Shown here piece by piece: positions 47,125-57,104 of a DNA stretch of 64,000 nucleotides. The stretch spans positions 1 through 64,000 of the forward strand of contig CAWGST010000002.1 of the NCBI GenBank assembly GCA_963825315.1, in the 5' to 3' direction. The notes under the pieces were generated by a model. That model ran no database searches and had not been told where the DNA came from. It was given only the letters and a program-made list of their open reading frames with translations. Made by a program: the position numbers and the translations under genes. Numbering within the stretch: the first letter of the stretch is position 1; each line of letters begins with the position of its first letter. The stretch is from DASRLE01 sp963825315 (GTDB taxonomy: Bacteria; Verrucomicrobiota; Verrucomicrobiia; Limisphaerales; Palsa-1400).

Positions 47125-47532
47125 CTATCTTAATGCGCGTTCAAGGCGGCGAAGAAGGCGGGATTCGTTTTTGCGTTTTAATTCGTGATGCCAAATGCGC
47201 AGCACATGCCAACCTGAAAGCCGCAACGTTCGCGTTACGAGGCGGTCACGGGATTTGTTGCCGGAAAGTTTGTGGCGCCAGTATGCACGGTTGCTTTTCG
47301 GGTTGGTTGCATGCTTTGGGCAACCGTGCCAGAAACAGCCGTCCACAAATACGGCAACGTGTTTTTCTCGAAAAACAAAATCGGGCTTGCCGGGAAGCCT
47401 TTGATTTCGTCGCCAGCCCGTAATCTTGTGCGCATGGAATAAGTGAATAAGGCGAAGTTCAGTTGCCGCATTTCCCCGACTGCGGATTCGGGACATGATT
47501 CGCGAGCGTTCGCGACGACTGAAAACGTCCAT
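47125..47532 (-). CDS. vsr: very short patch repair (Vsr) endonuclease
   Basis: A 135-residue Vsr. It has DVFSRRERSRIMSRI, the catalytic Asp51 in GKPDFVF, and FVDGCFWHGCPKHATNPKSNRAYW with the zinc and intercalating residues. It nicks T:G mismatches arising by deamination of 5-methylcytosine. Encoded on the same strand as the cytosine methyltransferase (dcm-like) at 52723-53760, as expected. Its ATG overlaps the preceding stop (TAATG). It is the last gene of the operon. Confidence 0.93.
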   Translation of the reverse strand: MDVFSRRERSRIMSRIRSRGNAATELRLIHLFHAHKITGWRRNQRLPGKPDFVFREKHVAVFVDGCFWHGCPKHATNPKSNRAYWRHKLSGNKSRDRLVTRTLRLSGWHVLRIWHHELKRKNESRLLRRLERALR

Positions 47533-48323
47533 TAGGAGTGCGAAGCTTGGGGCTCGTCTGAGCCTGGTTTTGAAAGTATTCTCGCGAGTTCAGTTTCCAG
47601 TAAGGTCATGATCTGAGGCTGACTCAATGAGTCTAAAATGCAAACGCCACCGTACATATTAAGAAATTTTGCCAATCTGCGGATGCGTACTCGGTTCTCG
47701 TCTCCTCCTGCCAGCAGAGGGTCCTTGTTGCGATTTAAAAACTCCAGAAAGGCCATCAAGACGGCTGGAGCGCGACCGATGCCCCGCTCTAATATTTGTT
47801 GTGTGATGTCAAGCGTGGACAACAAAACTGCCGCTAGTTCGTACGGGTTGTCTCGCACGGGATCATGAGAGACCTTCGCTGTCCACCATAACCGCGCAAT
47901 TCCGTTGCGTAGCAAAGCGCGACTTTGCGCTTGCGTGATGAAGTACCGCGATTCAACAAAGCGAATCGCCCTGCCTTCATCATTCATGTGTTTTTCAATT
48001 GGCCAACGCTTTCTCATGTACGCCCAAGCTTCGACGTGGGATAATCTAGTCCAGAGCCGGGGATCGCGAGCTTGGAGAGGAGAAAGATGAGGCAACGCTT
48101 TGTGAACGCGAATGGCATTTTCAATGTCTTTCAAATCGCTGTCCGCCGGGCGTAAAAGCTCAAACGGCCCTTTCAAGTCGAGAGAAGTTTCCATCTCCCG
48201 CTGGCTTTTCACGCCAAGGTCAGAAACCCAAGATTCATCTTGAACGTATTTTTGCAGGTTGGCCTTCACAGAACTGCGAAGGCCGTTAACGAATGTTCCC
48301 TTGAAAATGGTAAGCGTGGGCAT
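47532..48323 (-). CDS. DUF6339-like protein of the dcm/vsr operon
   Basis: A 263-residue soluble protein with an ARLWWTAKVSHDPVRDNPYELA segment that, from memory, fits DUF6339 proteins seen beside restriction-modification and ATPase genes. It is helix-rich with no catalytic motif I can name. Its stop overlaps the vsr start, and its start lies 6 nt after the previous gene. The tight packing argues for one functional unit; the assignment is moderate. Confidence 0.55.
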   Translation of the reverse strand: MPTLTIFKGTFVNGLRSSVKANLQKYVQDESWVSDLGVKSQREMETSLDLKGPFELLRPADSDLKDIENAIRVHKALPHLSPLQARDPRLWTRLSHVEAWAYMRKRWPIEKHMNDEGRAIRFVESRYFITQAQSRALLRNGIARLWWTAKVSHDPVRDNPYELAAVLLSTLDITQQILERGIGRAPAVLMAFLEFLNRNKDPLLAGGDENRVRIRRLAKFLNMYGGVCILDSLSQPQIMTLLETELARILSKPGSDEPQASHS

Positions 48324-48329
48324 GCGTTC

Positions 48330-49172
48330 CTATAATGCGGCTTCAGCCAACTGCCGAGATGCGATGAGCGCCCGTCTGAGCGGTAATTCCAAAAGTTTTT
48401 GCGCTAAAATCAAGTTGTCGGACTCTGACTCCAGTTCCAGCACTGAAATCCGACTTCTGAGAGCGCGCATCCAGCGCAGGCTATCCTCTTCTGTCCCGGC
48501 TTCTCCGGTTTTCCAAAAATGGAGTGCCTCGACCAAGACGGGCAGCACGATCGTGGTAGTAAGCGCGGCCGACACGCCCTCCTGTCCTTTTAGCAGTTTG
48601 TAGTCTTTGAAATCAGCCTTGGACAAGACGATAAGGATTTTGTCGCCATTGAAATCTACCCGCATTGGGAATTCGCCATCTTGGATTGATTCTTCAATTT
48701 GCATAATGGAGCCAATTCGGCTGAGCGAGTCAAAAGTACTTTCGATGTGAAAAATGTACCCTTCGCCAACGGCAAGAATGTCTCCTTCACGAATTTCAAA
48801 TTTCGCCGCGTCATAATCTGAATGGGCTGCATCAACCAAATATCCCGATATGTCCCGAGTCGCCCGGACAAAGACATTCACTTCAACTGCGTCGTTTAGA
48901 TTCTCAGCAGGAATGGCTACTCGCTTGGAAGTTTCGGCAAATTCGTGCGCGCGACGAAACAGCGTATTGCTGCACTCGATATGAAGGATATTCTTCGCGG
49001 CTCCTTCCGACATCAATTGATTGATTGTCGAACTGCTGCATTTTGTGACGACGTCAATGTAAACATTTTCTTTATCGGAAGACATTTCTACTGCCGCTTG
49101 AAAGGCGGCGCCAGGAACATCGTCGCGATTGCCGACGACTGGATGGGGATATGAGCGTTGACTAAGCTTCAT
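48330..49172 (-). CDS. unknown protein of the dcm/vsr operon, 280 aa
   Basis: A 280-residue intact soluble protein that I do not recognise. It begins MKLSQRSYPHPVVGNRDDVPGA and seems beta-rich in the middle (IREGDILAVGEGYIFHIES) with a helical C-terminus. No nuclease, helicase or methyltransferase motif is visible. Its ATG overlaps the ATPase gene by 11 nt. The packing with the ATPase and with the next gene suggests it works with them, perhaps as a structural or target-sensing part. Confidence 0.6.
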   Translation of the reverse strand: MKLSQRSYPHPVVGNRDDVPGAAFQAAVEMSSDKENVYIDVVTKCSSSTINQLMSEGAAKNILHIECSNTLFRRAHEFAETSKRVAIPAENLNDAVEVNVFVRATRDISGYLVDAAHSDYDAAKFEIREGDILAVGEGYIFHIESTFDSLSRIGSIMQIEESIQDGEFPMRVDFNGDKILIVLSKADFKDYKLLKGQEGVSAALTTTIVLPVLVEALHFWKTGEAGTEEDSLRWMRALRSRISVLELESESDNLILAQKLLELPLRRALIASRQLAEAAL

Positions 49173-50952
49173 TCGCTGAAACCTCCATCGCTACGCGTAG
49201 CGGTTCTAACAGAACGACCTCCAGCTTCAAAGGTGCGCCCGGTGTCAATTTGAGCGGCCCCAAGACTCCGGTTTCTGGCACGGCAATATTTCCACCGTTT
49301 GCGAGTCGAGCAGATTTAATTTCGGCTGGCGCTTTTTGATCGTCGCCAACAGTCGAAATTAAAAGCATCGCGTCGGTTGTTGGCTGCTGTTCGGGAACAA
49401 TCGTAACGTTGTAAACGCCGGTCGCTGAATCCTGCGCATAGGTCCGATAACGAATCGGAATAGATGGTTTTGAGTGGGCCCCGCCACTTGCCCCGGCTGC
49501 GTCTCCGGCGTTGCCGGTTCCCTTACCTCCGCCTGCACTGCCCGCACCAGTGGCGGTTTCCGTTGGTTTGCCTAGCCCATCGCCAGTGCCTTCGCCTTCC
49601 ATGCCTTCCGCTTCATCATCCGCATTATCCGGCTTCAAATGATCGGGCTGCATCCGCGTTGTCTTGCTCTCCATTTTGCGCCCAGGAATTGTTTCCGGCA
49701 ACGGACTGCGGTCGGGTGTTTCTTGTGGATAGCCCTCCTTCATTACCCCGTCAAAACTTTCTTCGGGCGATTCGTCGTCATCAGGCAAAAAACGATTTAG
49801 ACCTGGAATATTAATCACCTTTGACTCGTCAGTTGGTGTCAGCTTTCGGATGCAGTCGCGGATGAAATTAACGTACTCTGATTCAATCTTGCGGTTCACC
49901 CCTTTCTCCGGGTAATCAGCATCCCAAATATCATGACGGGGCGGTTCCATTTCGCGGAGCAGTTTGTTGCCATGATCGTTGCGGCACATGAAAACCCCAC
50001 AGAACGGAATAACCGAGCGGAATGGTTTCTCGAAAATCTTCATTCCTGTCTTACGTACCATTGCGATGCGTTTCGGCAATTCAGCATCGCCCGCCGTAAG
50101 ATAGAGAGTGACTTCCTGAAGGCAAGGTTGGGTGACGGGAAACTTATGAGTCGGATTTGTGAACGCCTGGTAGAAAAGGTTAGCGGTGAATCCCTCTTGA
50201 CCGCTGAATGCCTCAAGCAGCGCCTGCAGATTACTTTTCTTTATTGTGATGTCACCAACCTTTACTTCCAAGTCGCCGAAATGAATTGCCGGCCAGAAAT
50301 TATCCAAAACCGAGTAAACTAAATCGTTTTGCCAGTTTTCCGATGCGGGAAAGCAGAGGACTATTACATCCGTTCCATGCTGCAATCGGAGAAACTTTGG
50401 CGGAATCTCCGCCAGAGACCGGATCGACGCTCCATTCTGCCCGCCGAGAAAACCTGTCGATTGCGAGACGCCTCCTCGCGGGTGGTTATGCGATACGAGC
50501 GTTGCAACGCCCTGGAAAACGTGCTCCTCGTCAGTATTGAAAGTGGAATACAATACGGTGCGCACAAGGCTTGCAGCAAAGGGCGCGTTCTTTCCGATAC
50601 CGAATGACCCGCCTTCGCCGCCTCCTTTAGACGATGAACCGGCGCAACGAATCAGATTATACCAGTTTTTGGATCGTTCCATGTCGTTCCCTAGCACTCC
50701 GGTTGTGTTATAGTCTCCTATCCGCAAAGCTGTAATTTTATCTTCCCCGGAAAGTGCTTCGGCGTGTCGAAAAAATGCCTTCGCCTTTTTATCATGTGAC
50801 CAGTATTCAGTACAGCGCGCGAGAGTTGCTTTCAAATAATCCATATCGGGTATATCACCCCGGTTAAGTTCCAAAACCTCAAACTTGACCAGCACCGGAT
50901 TATTCGGGTCGTGGCGGGCGTCGAGACTATTTTGAATCATCTCGCGGGCTAG
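49162..50952 (-). pseudogene. GHKL ATPase, 3' part of the IS-interrupted gene
   Basis: It carries the N-box LAREMIQNSLDA (E38, N42 and D45 in the reconstructed protein), then RIGDYNTTG (114-119) and GGSFGIGK (148-155), so it belongs to the GHKL (Hsp90/MutL-type) ATPases. The tail, beyond about residue 400, holds a long acidic/Gly-rich linker and a beta domain. The IS at 50953-52612 cut it off from its first 34 codons (52617-52718). As it stands, translation could start only at an ATG (50979) inside the IS end, giving a 605-residue protein with nine IS-derived residues ahead of the native frame. Joining at CTAG gives a 630-residue protein. Confidence 0.85.
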
Positions 50953-52616
50953 CAGCCTGTCGGACTTGACCAGAAGCATTTTTTCTGGATTTCGCGTAAT
51001 CTGCTATTGGAGCCTGTAGCACGGAGTTGACGAATTCGAAAAGACCAGTTGGATCGGACCAATAGAGTCCGGGAGGGGTGTCAATCGAAGGTCCGATTAA
51101 ATTTGTGTTCCGCCCGGCCTTTTCCCTCGGATTTTTCAGCCGGAGCGGGCCAGTTTCAGTCCCGCTCGCAAGATGTGTAACCGTTTGAGGTTGTAGGCGA
51201 CGCAGACCCACTGCCATTCCAGCCCGACCTTTTCCAGTCCGCGCAGCAGAAATTGCCGGAATCCCATCACGCTCTTGATGATGCCAAAGACCGGTTCCAC
51301 CGTCTGCTGCCGCAATTTGTACTTGGCTTTGCCATCCTTCGTTTTCAGCCGGTGCTTCATCACCTCGCTCAACCCGGCTCCCGGGGCGGCGCCGCCGGCT
51401 CATCCTTCTTTTCCAGATCGCTGACGGTGCGATGGTGTTCTTTCTTTTCCAGCGCTGCATAGACCGTCGTCCCGGTGGACTGGCCAGCGGGCGTTTGTTC
51501 CACCGCACGCACCGCCGCTTCGCTGTAAAATCCGCTGTCGGCCAGGACGGCCGCAACCGATTCCACCGGGGCGGCCACCGCCGCCACGGTGGGGGCCAGT
51601 TCCTGTTTGTCATTGCACGCCTGGCTCACCCGCTCTCCCACGATCAAGCGGCTGTCCACTTCCACGGCGGCTTGCGCGTTGTAGCTTTGCTCAAAATGTG
51701 GGCCGCTGCCCGCTTTCATGATCCGGCTCTGCGGGTCGGTGAAGTTATATTGGTCGCTGGGACCCGGTTCGGGCGTCGGCGCCTGGGGCGGCTGGCCGCG
51801 CATTCCTTCACCCCGTTCTTTTTTGGCGGCCCGCTCGGCCAGTTTCTTCTCGTGTTCGGCCAACTCGACGGCGTAGCGCGCCTGGGCGCGGGCTTCAATC
51901 TCGGCCCGCGCCTTGGCCAGCGCGGCTTTGCGCTCTTGGCGGCGGGTGATCTCGTCGGGAATGCTCAGCCCGTCTTGCAAGGGCGTGCTGTCGGCTTGCT
52001 CGGCTTTGGCCATCAGTTCCCTGATCTCCAGGTCCAGTTGTTCGATGGTTTTGCCCGCGTGTTCGTAGCTGACGGCGGAGTGCTTGCTGGCATTGGCCAT
52101 CACCTTGGTCCCGTCCACGGCCACGGTGATTTGGCCGACCTGCAAAAACTTCAACGCCTGCGCCAGCTCCAAGACCCGGACAAAGGTCTCTTGCAACAGC
52201 GCTTTGTTCTCGCGCCGGAAAGTGCAAATCGTGTCATGGTCCGGATGGGTGTCTCCGCAGATCATCCGCACCGGCACACTGTCGTACGTCGCCTGTTCGA
52301 TCCGCCGCGAACTGAAAAGCCCGGTGGCATAGCAATAAAGCAACAAGGCCAAAAGCATCCGGGGCGGATACTGTTCGCTACCAGTTCCCCTTTCGTTGAC
52401 CTTGATTCGGCGTAAATCCATCTCCTCAACGGCGTCCAGAATGAAATGCGCCAGATGGTCTGTCGGCACCCAATCGCGCAGATTGGGGGGCAGGATCAGC
52501 GGGGTGTCGTAATCAATAGTGATAAAGCGTGCAGCCATACTTGACTGATGCCCTCTGGCCCTTTCACGTTCAAACTTTCTGAAAAAACCTTCGCTCTAAG
52601 TCCGACAGGCTGCTAG
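50949..52616. mobile_element. IS1182-type insertion sequence with CTAG target duplications
   Basis: The element is 50953-52612, bounded by perfect 15-bp inverted repeats CAGCCTGTCGGACTT (50953-50967) and AAGTCCGACAGGCTG (52598-52612). A direct CTAG lies on each side (50949-50952 and 52613-52616), the target duplication. One transposase gene on the minus strand lies inside. The ends and the flanks are exact, so the insertion is recent. Confidence 0.92.
51136..52538 (-). CDS. IS1182-family transposase, one apparent frameshift
   Basis: About 467 residues after correction. It is a DDE-type transposase: DHLAHFILDAVEEMDL, first catalytic Asp in VAVDGTKVMANASKHS, second in VLADSGFYSEAAV, and the late Glu in QTVEPVFGIIKSVMGFRQFLLRG. 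The C-terminus is in a different frame, with the break near 51370-51378 at GGG/CCC. One added base restores GLSEVMKHRL. It may be a sequencing slip or a programmed shift; most family members use one frame. Confidence 0.85.
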
Positions 52617-52718
52617 ATACCTATCGAAATTGCCTTTGAAAGTTTCCACCCCCGCGTCGTGAAGACCACTATCGCGACCGCCGTCATTCCTGGCAAATGT
52701 CCAATTCAGTTGTGCCAT
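52617..52718 (-). pseudogene. GHKL ATPase, 5' part (34 codons) of the IS-interrupted gene
   Basis: Minus-strand ATG at 52718, 4 nt after the dcm stop codon, runs for 34 codons (MAQLNWTFARNDGG, then VETFKGNFDRY). It stops exactly at the right-hand CTAG. Adding one CTAG and continuing at 50948 keeps the frame (FDRY-LAREMIQ), so this is the missing N-terminus. Too short to be called a gene alone. Confidence 0.85.
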
Positions 52719-52722
52719 ATCA

Positions 52723-53760
52723 TTAAGCTGCCTTCGTCAACTGCAAGACTTGAAGCTCGTCCATCACTTTTTGCGCGATGCGAGCTACAAGCGGCACGGT
52801 GACGGAGTTTCCAATTTGTTTGTAGATTTGGCTGCTTGAAAGCGTTTCGGGGATTTTGAACCATGCGTCCTCGTAGCCTTGAAGCCGAGCGCACTCACGC
52901 GGAGTCAATTTACGAATGCCCCAGCGGTCTTTAATCACAGGTTGATTGTGTCCGCCCTCACCCATGTTTGCCATTAGGGTAAAACAGATACCGGATTTGT
53001 TCTCTCGCACATAGCTGCGGCGCAGTTGATAAACTGAATCGCGTTCCCCCTTCTCAATTGCTTCTTCAAAAAATGGATGGTACTGGGATCCGGGTTTGAA
53101 ATAAAATTTCTCGGTTGCCTTTCGATCCAAGTCTAAAAACTCCTTAACCTTTCGCAATGATCCCGTCGGCAACGGTTCAGGGAATTGAAAATTGTTCGAG
53201 GAAAAATGGTCGCAGCTTAATGCCAGCATAAAAATACGGTCTCTGTTTTGAGGAATCGCTGTGTAATGAGCCGTATTCATGAGTTTCGCGTTGGCCTCAG
53301 TAAACCAGTAACCAGCTTTCTGCACCTCGGTTTGAACGCGTTTAAACGTGCGGCCCTTGTCATGCGTCTTAAAGTTTTTCACGTTTTCAAGGAGAAGAAT
53401 TTTAGGTTTTTTGTGACCGAACTCTTTTATAATTCGGATTATATGGAAAAACAGCAGTCCGCGTTCGTCTTTAAAACCTCGTTTTTCGCCAGCGACTGAG
53501 AATGGCTGGCACGGAAAACCCGCCGTTATGACGTCCACAGGTTCGAGTCCGTCGCCCCTGACTGTTAAGTCCTCAATTGGTTTATTCAGATAACGAATAC
53601 TCGGAAAATTCAAACTAAATGTTTCCGCAGCGAATGTGTCCTTTTCATTCGCCCAGGCGACTGTCGCGCCAACTTCTTGAAATGCCCGGCAGAAGCCGCC
53701 AATCGCCGCAAAAAGGCAGCCGACGCTAAATGCCGTTCCATTTCGGTCATAAATGTTCAT
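52723..53760 (-). CDS. dcm: DNA (cytosine-5) methyltransferase
   Basis: A 345-residue C5-MTase. Motif I VGCLFAAIGGF (13-23), motif IV GFPCQPFS with catalytic Cys84, motif VI ENV (125-127), motif VIII QNRDR (171-175), motif IX RKLTPRECARLQGY and motif X QIGNSVTVP are all present. The target domain between VIII and IX sets a specificity that I cannot read. It is the first gene of the operon with ATPase, unknown, DUF6339-like and vsr genes. No classical restriction endonuclease is visible. The gene is noticeably A/T-richer than its neighbours, which suggests transfer. Confidence 0.92.
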   Translation of the reverse strand: MNIYDRNGTAFSVGCLFAAIGGFCRAFQEVGATVAWANEKDTFAAETFSLNFPSIRYLNKPIEDLTVRGDGLEPVDVITAGFPCQPFSVAGEKRGFKDERGLLFFHIIRIIKEFGHKKPKILLLENVKNFKTHDKGRTFKRVQTEVQKAGYWFTEANAKLMNTAHYTAIPQNRDRIFMLALSCDHFSSNNFQFPEPLPTGSLRKVKEFLDLDRKATEKFYFKPGSQYHPFFEEAIEKGERDSVYQLRRSYVRENKSGICFTLMANMGEGGHNQPVIKDRWGIRKLTPRECARLQGYEDAWFKIPETLSSSQIYKQIGNSVTVPLVARIAQKVMDELQVLQLTKAA

Positions 53761-54046
53761 AATTTACTAAACCCCCGAACAAAATGTTGCGGGGTGCAGC
53801 ATATTGACTAGCCGGATAGTAGGGTTTTTCATAAATCTGTTGCAAGCGCGAAAATCACGCAATTTTTCAAAAGATCCTCTCAGGCACGGTTGAGTTTACA
53901 ATCCCTTGGATGGGGGGCAATCCCAAATGGGCGGATGAAGGAAATTGATTAAACCGCGAACTATGACCATCACGGTCAAATTGCCTGAAAATTAGACATG
54001 ATCCCTTTTCCGCCGGAATTACGCACTGTTAGATAGAAAGGCAATT

Positions 54047-54868
54047 ATGAAACGAATTATCTTATTCCTGGCGGGCTTGGCCGCCATCTGCGGTCTGGCA
54101 ATTCACTATACGGCAAAATCCACGAAGCAGAACGCGCCGCCGGCCGCGCCTGCGGTGGCTGAATCTGCGACTGATCAGGCAACTTTGGCTGCGCCGAAGA
54201 CGAAGCCGCGTCCAGTGGCGCAACGCGAAGCGCGCGCGGATACCGTTGTCTCCGTCTCCAATCAGGCCTCTTCCGCCCCGGCACCGGGGAGCTTGGAAGC
54301 GATTGCGTTCACGTCGGCCATAGATACTTTGGTGTCGCCACATGCGACTTATGCGGAGAAACAGGCGGCCTGGAAGCAACTGCGGGACTCAGGCCGCCTG
54401 GCGGACGCGGCCGCCGAGTTGGAACTGCGCATGGCCAACGACCCGAAGAACGCCTTGTATCCGGCCGCTCTCGGTCAAGCTTATCTCAAGCTGTGCGGCA
54501 CGACCACGGACATTCGGCAGCAGGCGGTTTGGGCGATGACTGCCGACGTGGATTTTGAGACGGCGCTGAATCTTGATCCGTCGAATTGGGACGCGCGCTA
54601 CACCAAGGCGGTCGGGATGTCGTACTGGCCCGCCAATCTGAACAAGGGCGATGAGGTGATCCAGCAGTTTAACATGCTGATCCAGCAGCAGGAACAGCAG
54701 GCGCCCCAACCGCAGTTCGCGCAGACCTACGAATGGCTCGGCAAACAATACCAGAAAGCCGGCCAGACGGACGCCGCCCAGCAGGTTTGGCAACGCGGGG
54801 CCACGCTCTACCCGGACAATCAATCCCTGCAAAACCTGCTGGCGGCATCCGCGACGGCGCAGCAGTAA
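54047..54868 (+). CDS. membrane-anchored TPR protein
   Basis: A 273-residue protein with a single N-terminal membrane or signal segment (about 3-20), an Ala/Pro/Thr-rich linker, and TPR-like helices (ALYPAALGQAYLKLCG and TYEWLGKQYQKAGQTDAAQQVWQRGATLYP). Such proteins act as protein-interaction platforms at the envelope. It precedes the kinase gene by about 90 nt with a hexamer repeat between, and probably shares its signalling unit. Confidence 0.65.
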   Translation: MKRIILFLAGLAAICGLAIHYTAKSTKQNAPPAAPAVAESATDQATLAAPKTKPRPVAQREARADTVVSVSNQASSAPAPGSLEAIAFTSAIDTLVSPHATYAEKQAAWKQLRDSGRLADAAAELELRMANDPKNALYPAALGQAYLKLCGTTTDIRQQAVWAMTADVDFETALNLDPSNWDARYTKAVGMSYWPANLNKGDEVIQQFNMLIQQQEQQAPQPQFAQTYEWLGKQYQKAGQTDAAQQVWQRGATLYPDNQSLQNLLAASATAQQ

Positions 54869-54894
54869 TCTGGTTTCAAGAGCAGCTTGAAATG

Positions 54895-54930
54895 AATAAG
54901 ATTAAGATTAGGATTAAGATTAAGATTAAG
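54895..54930 (+). repeat. tandem hexamer repeat (ATTAAG)n
   Basis: Six units (AATAAG, ATTAAG, ATTAGG, ATTAAG, ATTAAG, ATTAAG) lie 30 nt upstream of the kinase start. Slippage here would change spacing in front of the gene's ribosome-binding region. It is noncoding. Confidence 0.7.
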
Positions 54931-54962
54931 AGGCAGGAATCTGCTTTCAACGGAGGCCCGAA

Positions 54963-57104
54963 ATGAATACGCTCGCCCATAATATGAAAGGCGAGCCAGA
55001 GAGCGCAGAGCCGAGCCGCGAAGAGTCATTGTTCGACGCCACGCTGGCTCTCCCGCCCGAACAACGCGCCGCCTATCTTGACAAGGAATGCGGACCGGAC
55101 GCGGCCTTGCGGCAGCGCGTGGCGGACTTGCTCAAGGCCTACGGCCAATCAGACGGTTTCCTGGAAGGGCAGCCGGCGGCGGGGGGACCATCAGGCACGA
55201 GGGTTGCGGCTGTTCCGCCCGCCGAAAATCCGGGCGACGTCATCGGGCGCTATAAAATCCGCGAGAAACTGGGCGAAGGCGGCTGCGGGGTGGTGTATGT
55301 GGCCGAACAGACCGAACCAGTGCGACGGCGGGTGGCGCTGAAAGTGATCAAACTGGGAATGGACACACGCACGGTGATTGCGCGATTCGAAGCCGAACGC
55401 CAGGCCCTGGCGATGATGGACCATCCCAACATCGCCAGGGTTTTGGACGCGGGCACGACCGCCGCCGGACGGCCCTACTTCGTCATGGAACTGGTGCGCG
55501 GGATCAAGATCACGGATTACTGCGACCAGAACAACCTGGAAACCGGGGAGCGCATTCGCTTGTTCATCCAGGTTTGCCACGCCGTGCAACACGCCCATCA
55601 AAAGGGCATTATCCATCGCGATCTCAAGCCATCCAACATACTGGTCACGCTGCACGACGGCACGCCCGTGCCGAAAGTGATTGATTTTGGGATTGCCAAG
55701 GCGACGGAAGGCCGGCTGACCGACCAGACGATTTACACCCAACTTTACGAATTCATCGGCACGCCCGCTTACATCAGCCCGGAACAGGCGGAGATGAGCG
55801 AGCTGGACATAGACACGCGCACCGACGTTTACAGCCTGGGGGTGCTGCTCTACGAATTGTTCACCGGCAAAACGCCGTTCGATTCGCAGGAACTTCTCCG
55901 GTCCGGCCTGGACGAGATGCGGCGGACGATTCGAGAGAAGGAACCGCTCTCGCCCTCGACGCGCTTAAGCTCGATGGCCGATGCGGACTTGACCACGACC
56001 GCCAAACGCCGCCGGGCCGAAGCGCCGCGCCTGGTGCATTTCATCAAGGGCGACCTGGATTGGATTGTGATGAAGGCGCTGGAGAAAGATCGCACGCGGC
56101 GATTTGACACCGCGAACGCGCTGGCGGCGGACTTGCAACGATTCCTCAACAATGAGCCGGTGGAGGCGCGCCCGCCGAGCAACGTCTATCGTTTCCAGAA
56201 GCTGGTGCGGCGAAACAAAATGGCGTTCGCGGCGATTTTCGGAATCGTGGCGGCGCTGGCTCTGGGCCTCATCGTATCGCTGAATTTGTATATCAAGGAA
56301 AAGGCGGCTTTGCGCCGCGCCCTCCAGGTCGAACAGGAGGAAGTGGGCTTGCGCAAACAGGCGGAAGCGGGGTTGGAGATCGAGCGCAAGCAGCGGGAGT
56401 ACGCGGAAATCGGCAACAAGCTGTGGCGGGCCGGCGTGCTGATGAGCCAAGACCAGTTTGACCAGGCCGACGAGCTGATGAAGGGCGTTCCGCCCATTCC
56501 GCAGAGCGCCGCGATTTACAACGTCCTGGGGATGGTTCGAGCCCGATGGGGAAGGCTGGACCAAGCCATTACCAACTATGCCAAATGCGCCACCGTGCAG
56601 CCGACCAACGATATCGGATTTCATTGCCTGCTGCCGTTGCTGGCGCAGACCGGGCGAACCAATGAATTCGAGAAGTGGCGGCGCAAGGCGTTGGACCAAT
56701 TCGAGTCAACAACCGATCCCGAGGTTGCGGAGCGAATGGCTTTGGATTGCCTGATCCTGCCTGCATCGGACGAGCTCGTGAAACGCGCAGTCAAAATGCT
56801 CGACGATACAGCGGCCACGCCGCCCCGGCCATCGGCCGAGTTCGTCAAAGGACTGGCGGAGTATCGCCAGGGACAATTTGCCCCCGCCGCCGCACGCCTC
56901 GAGAAAGCGGTTGAGTTCCAGGCGAACACCAACGCGGCAATGCAGGCGCGGCTGATCCTGGCCATGGCCCGCAGCAAGCTGGGCAGGGCCGATGAGATCC
57001 CGATCCCCTGCGAAAAACAGGGTTCGTTCAGCGGAGGGGATTGGAATGAGCAAATGACCACCGCGTTGTTCGCCCGCGAGGCGCGCAGCGTCATTGTCAA
57101 ATGA
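54963..57104 (+). CDS. membrane Ser/Thr protein kinase with TPR-like periplasmic domain
   Basis: A 713-residue Pkn-type kinase. A short N-terminal extension is followed by the kinase domain: GEGGCGVVY (104-112), Lys127 in ALKVIK, HRDLKPSN (218-225), DFG (241-243) and GTPAYISPEQ. A single membrane helix at about 432-450 separates it from an extracytoplasmic TPR-like domain. It would phosphorylate proteins in response to an envelope cue. Its TGA overlaps the start of an ECF sigma gene, a coupling common in Verrucomicrobiota and Planctomycetota. Confidence 0.9.
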   Translation: MNTLAHNMKGEPESAEPSREESLFDATLALPPEQRAAYLDKECGPDAALRQRVADLLKAYGQSDGFLEGQPAAGGPSGTRVAAVPPAENPGDVIGRYKIREKLGEGGCGVVYVAEQTEPVRRRVALKVIKLGMDTRTVIARFEAERQALAMMDHPNIARVLDAGTTAAGRPYFVMELVRGIKITDYCDQNNLETGERIRLFIQVCHAVQHAHQKGIIHRDLKPSNILVTLHDGTPVPKVIDFGIAKATEGRLTDQTIYTQLYEFIGTPAYISPEQAEMSELDIDTRTDVYSLGVLLYELFTGKTPFDSQELLRSGLDEMRRTIREKEPLSPSTRLSSMADADLTTTAKRRRAEAPRLVHFIKGDLDWIVMKALEKDRTRRFDTANALAADLQRFLNNEPVEARPPSNVYRFQKLVRRNKMAFAAIFGIVAALALGLIVSLNLYIKEKAALRRALQVEQEEVGLRKQAEAGLEIERKQREYAEIGNKLWRAGVLMSQDQFDQADELMKGVPPIPQSAAIYNVLGMVRARWGRLDQAITNYAKCATVQPTNDIGFHCLLPLLAQTGRTNEFEKWRRKALDQFESTTDPEVAERMALDCLILPASDELVKRAVKMLDDTAATPPRPSAEFVKGLAEYRQGQFAPAAARLEKAVEFQANTNAAMQARLILAMARSKLGRADEIPIPCEKQGSFSGGDWNEQMTTALFAREARSVIVK

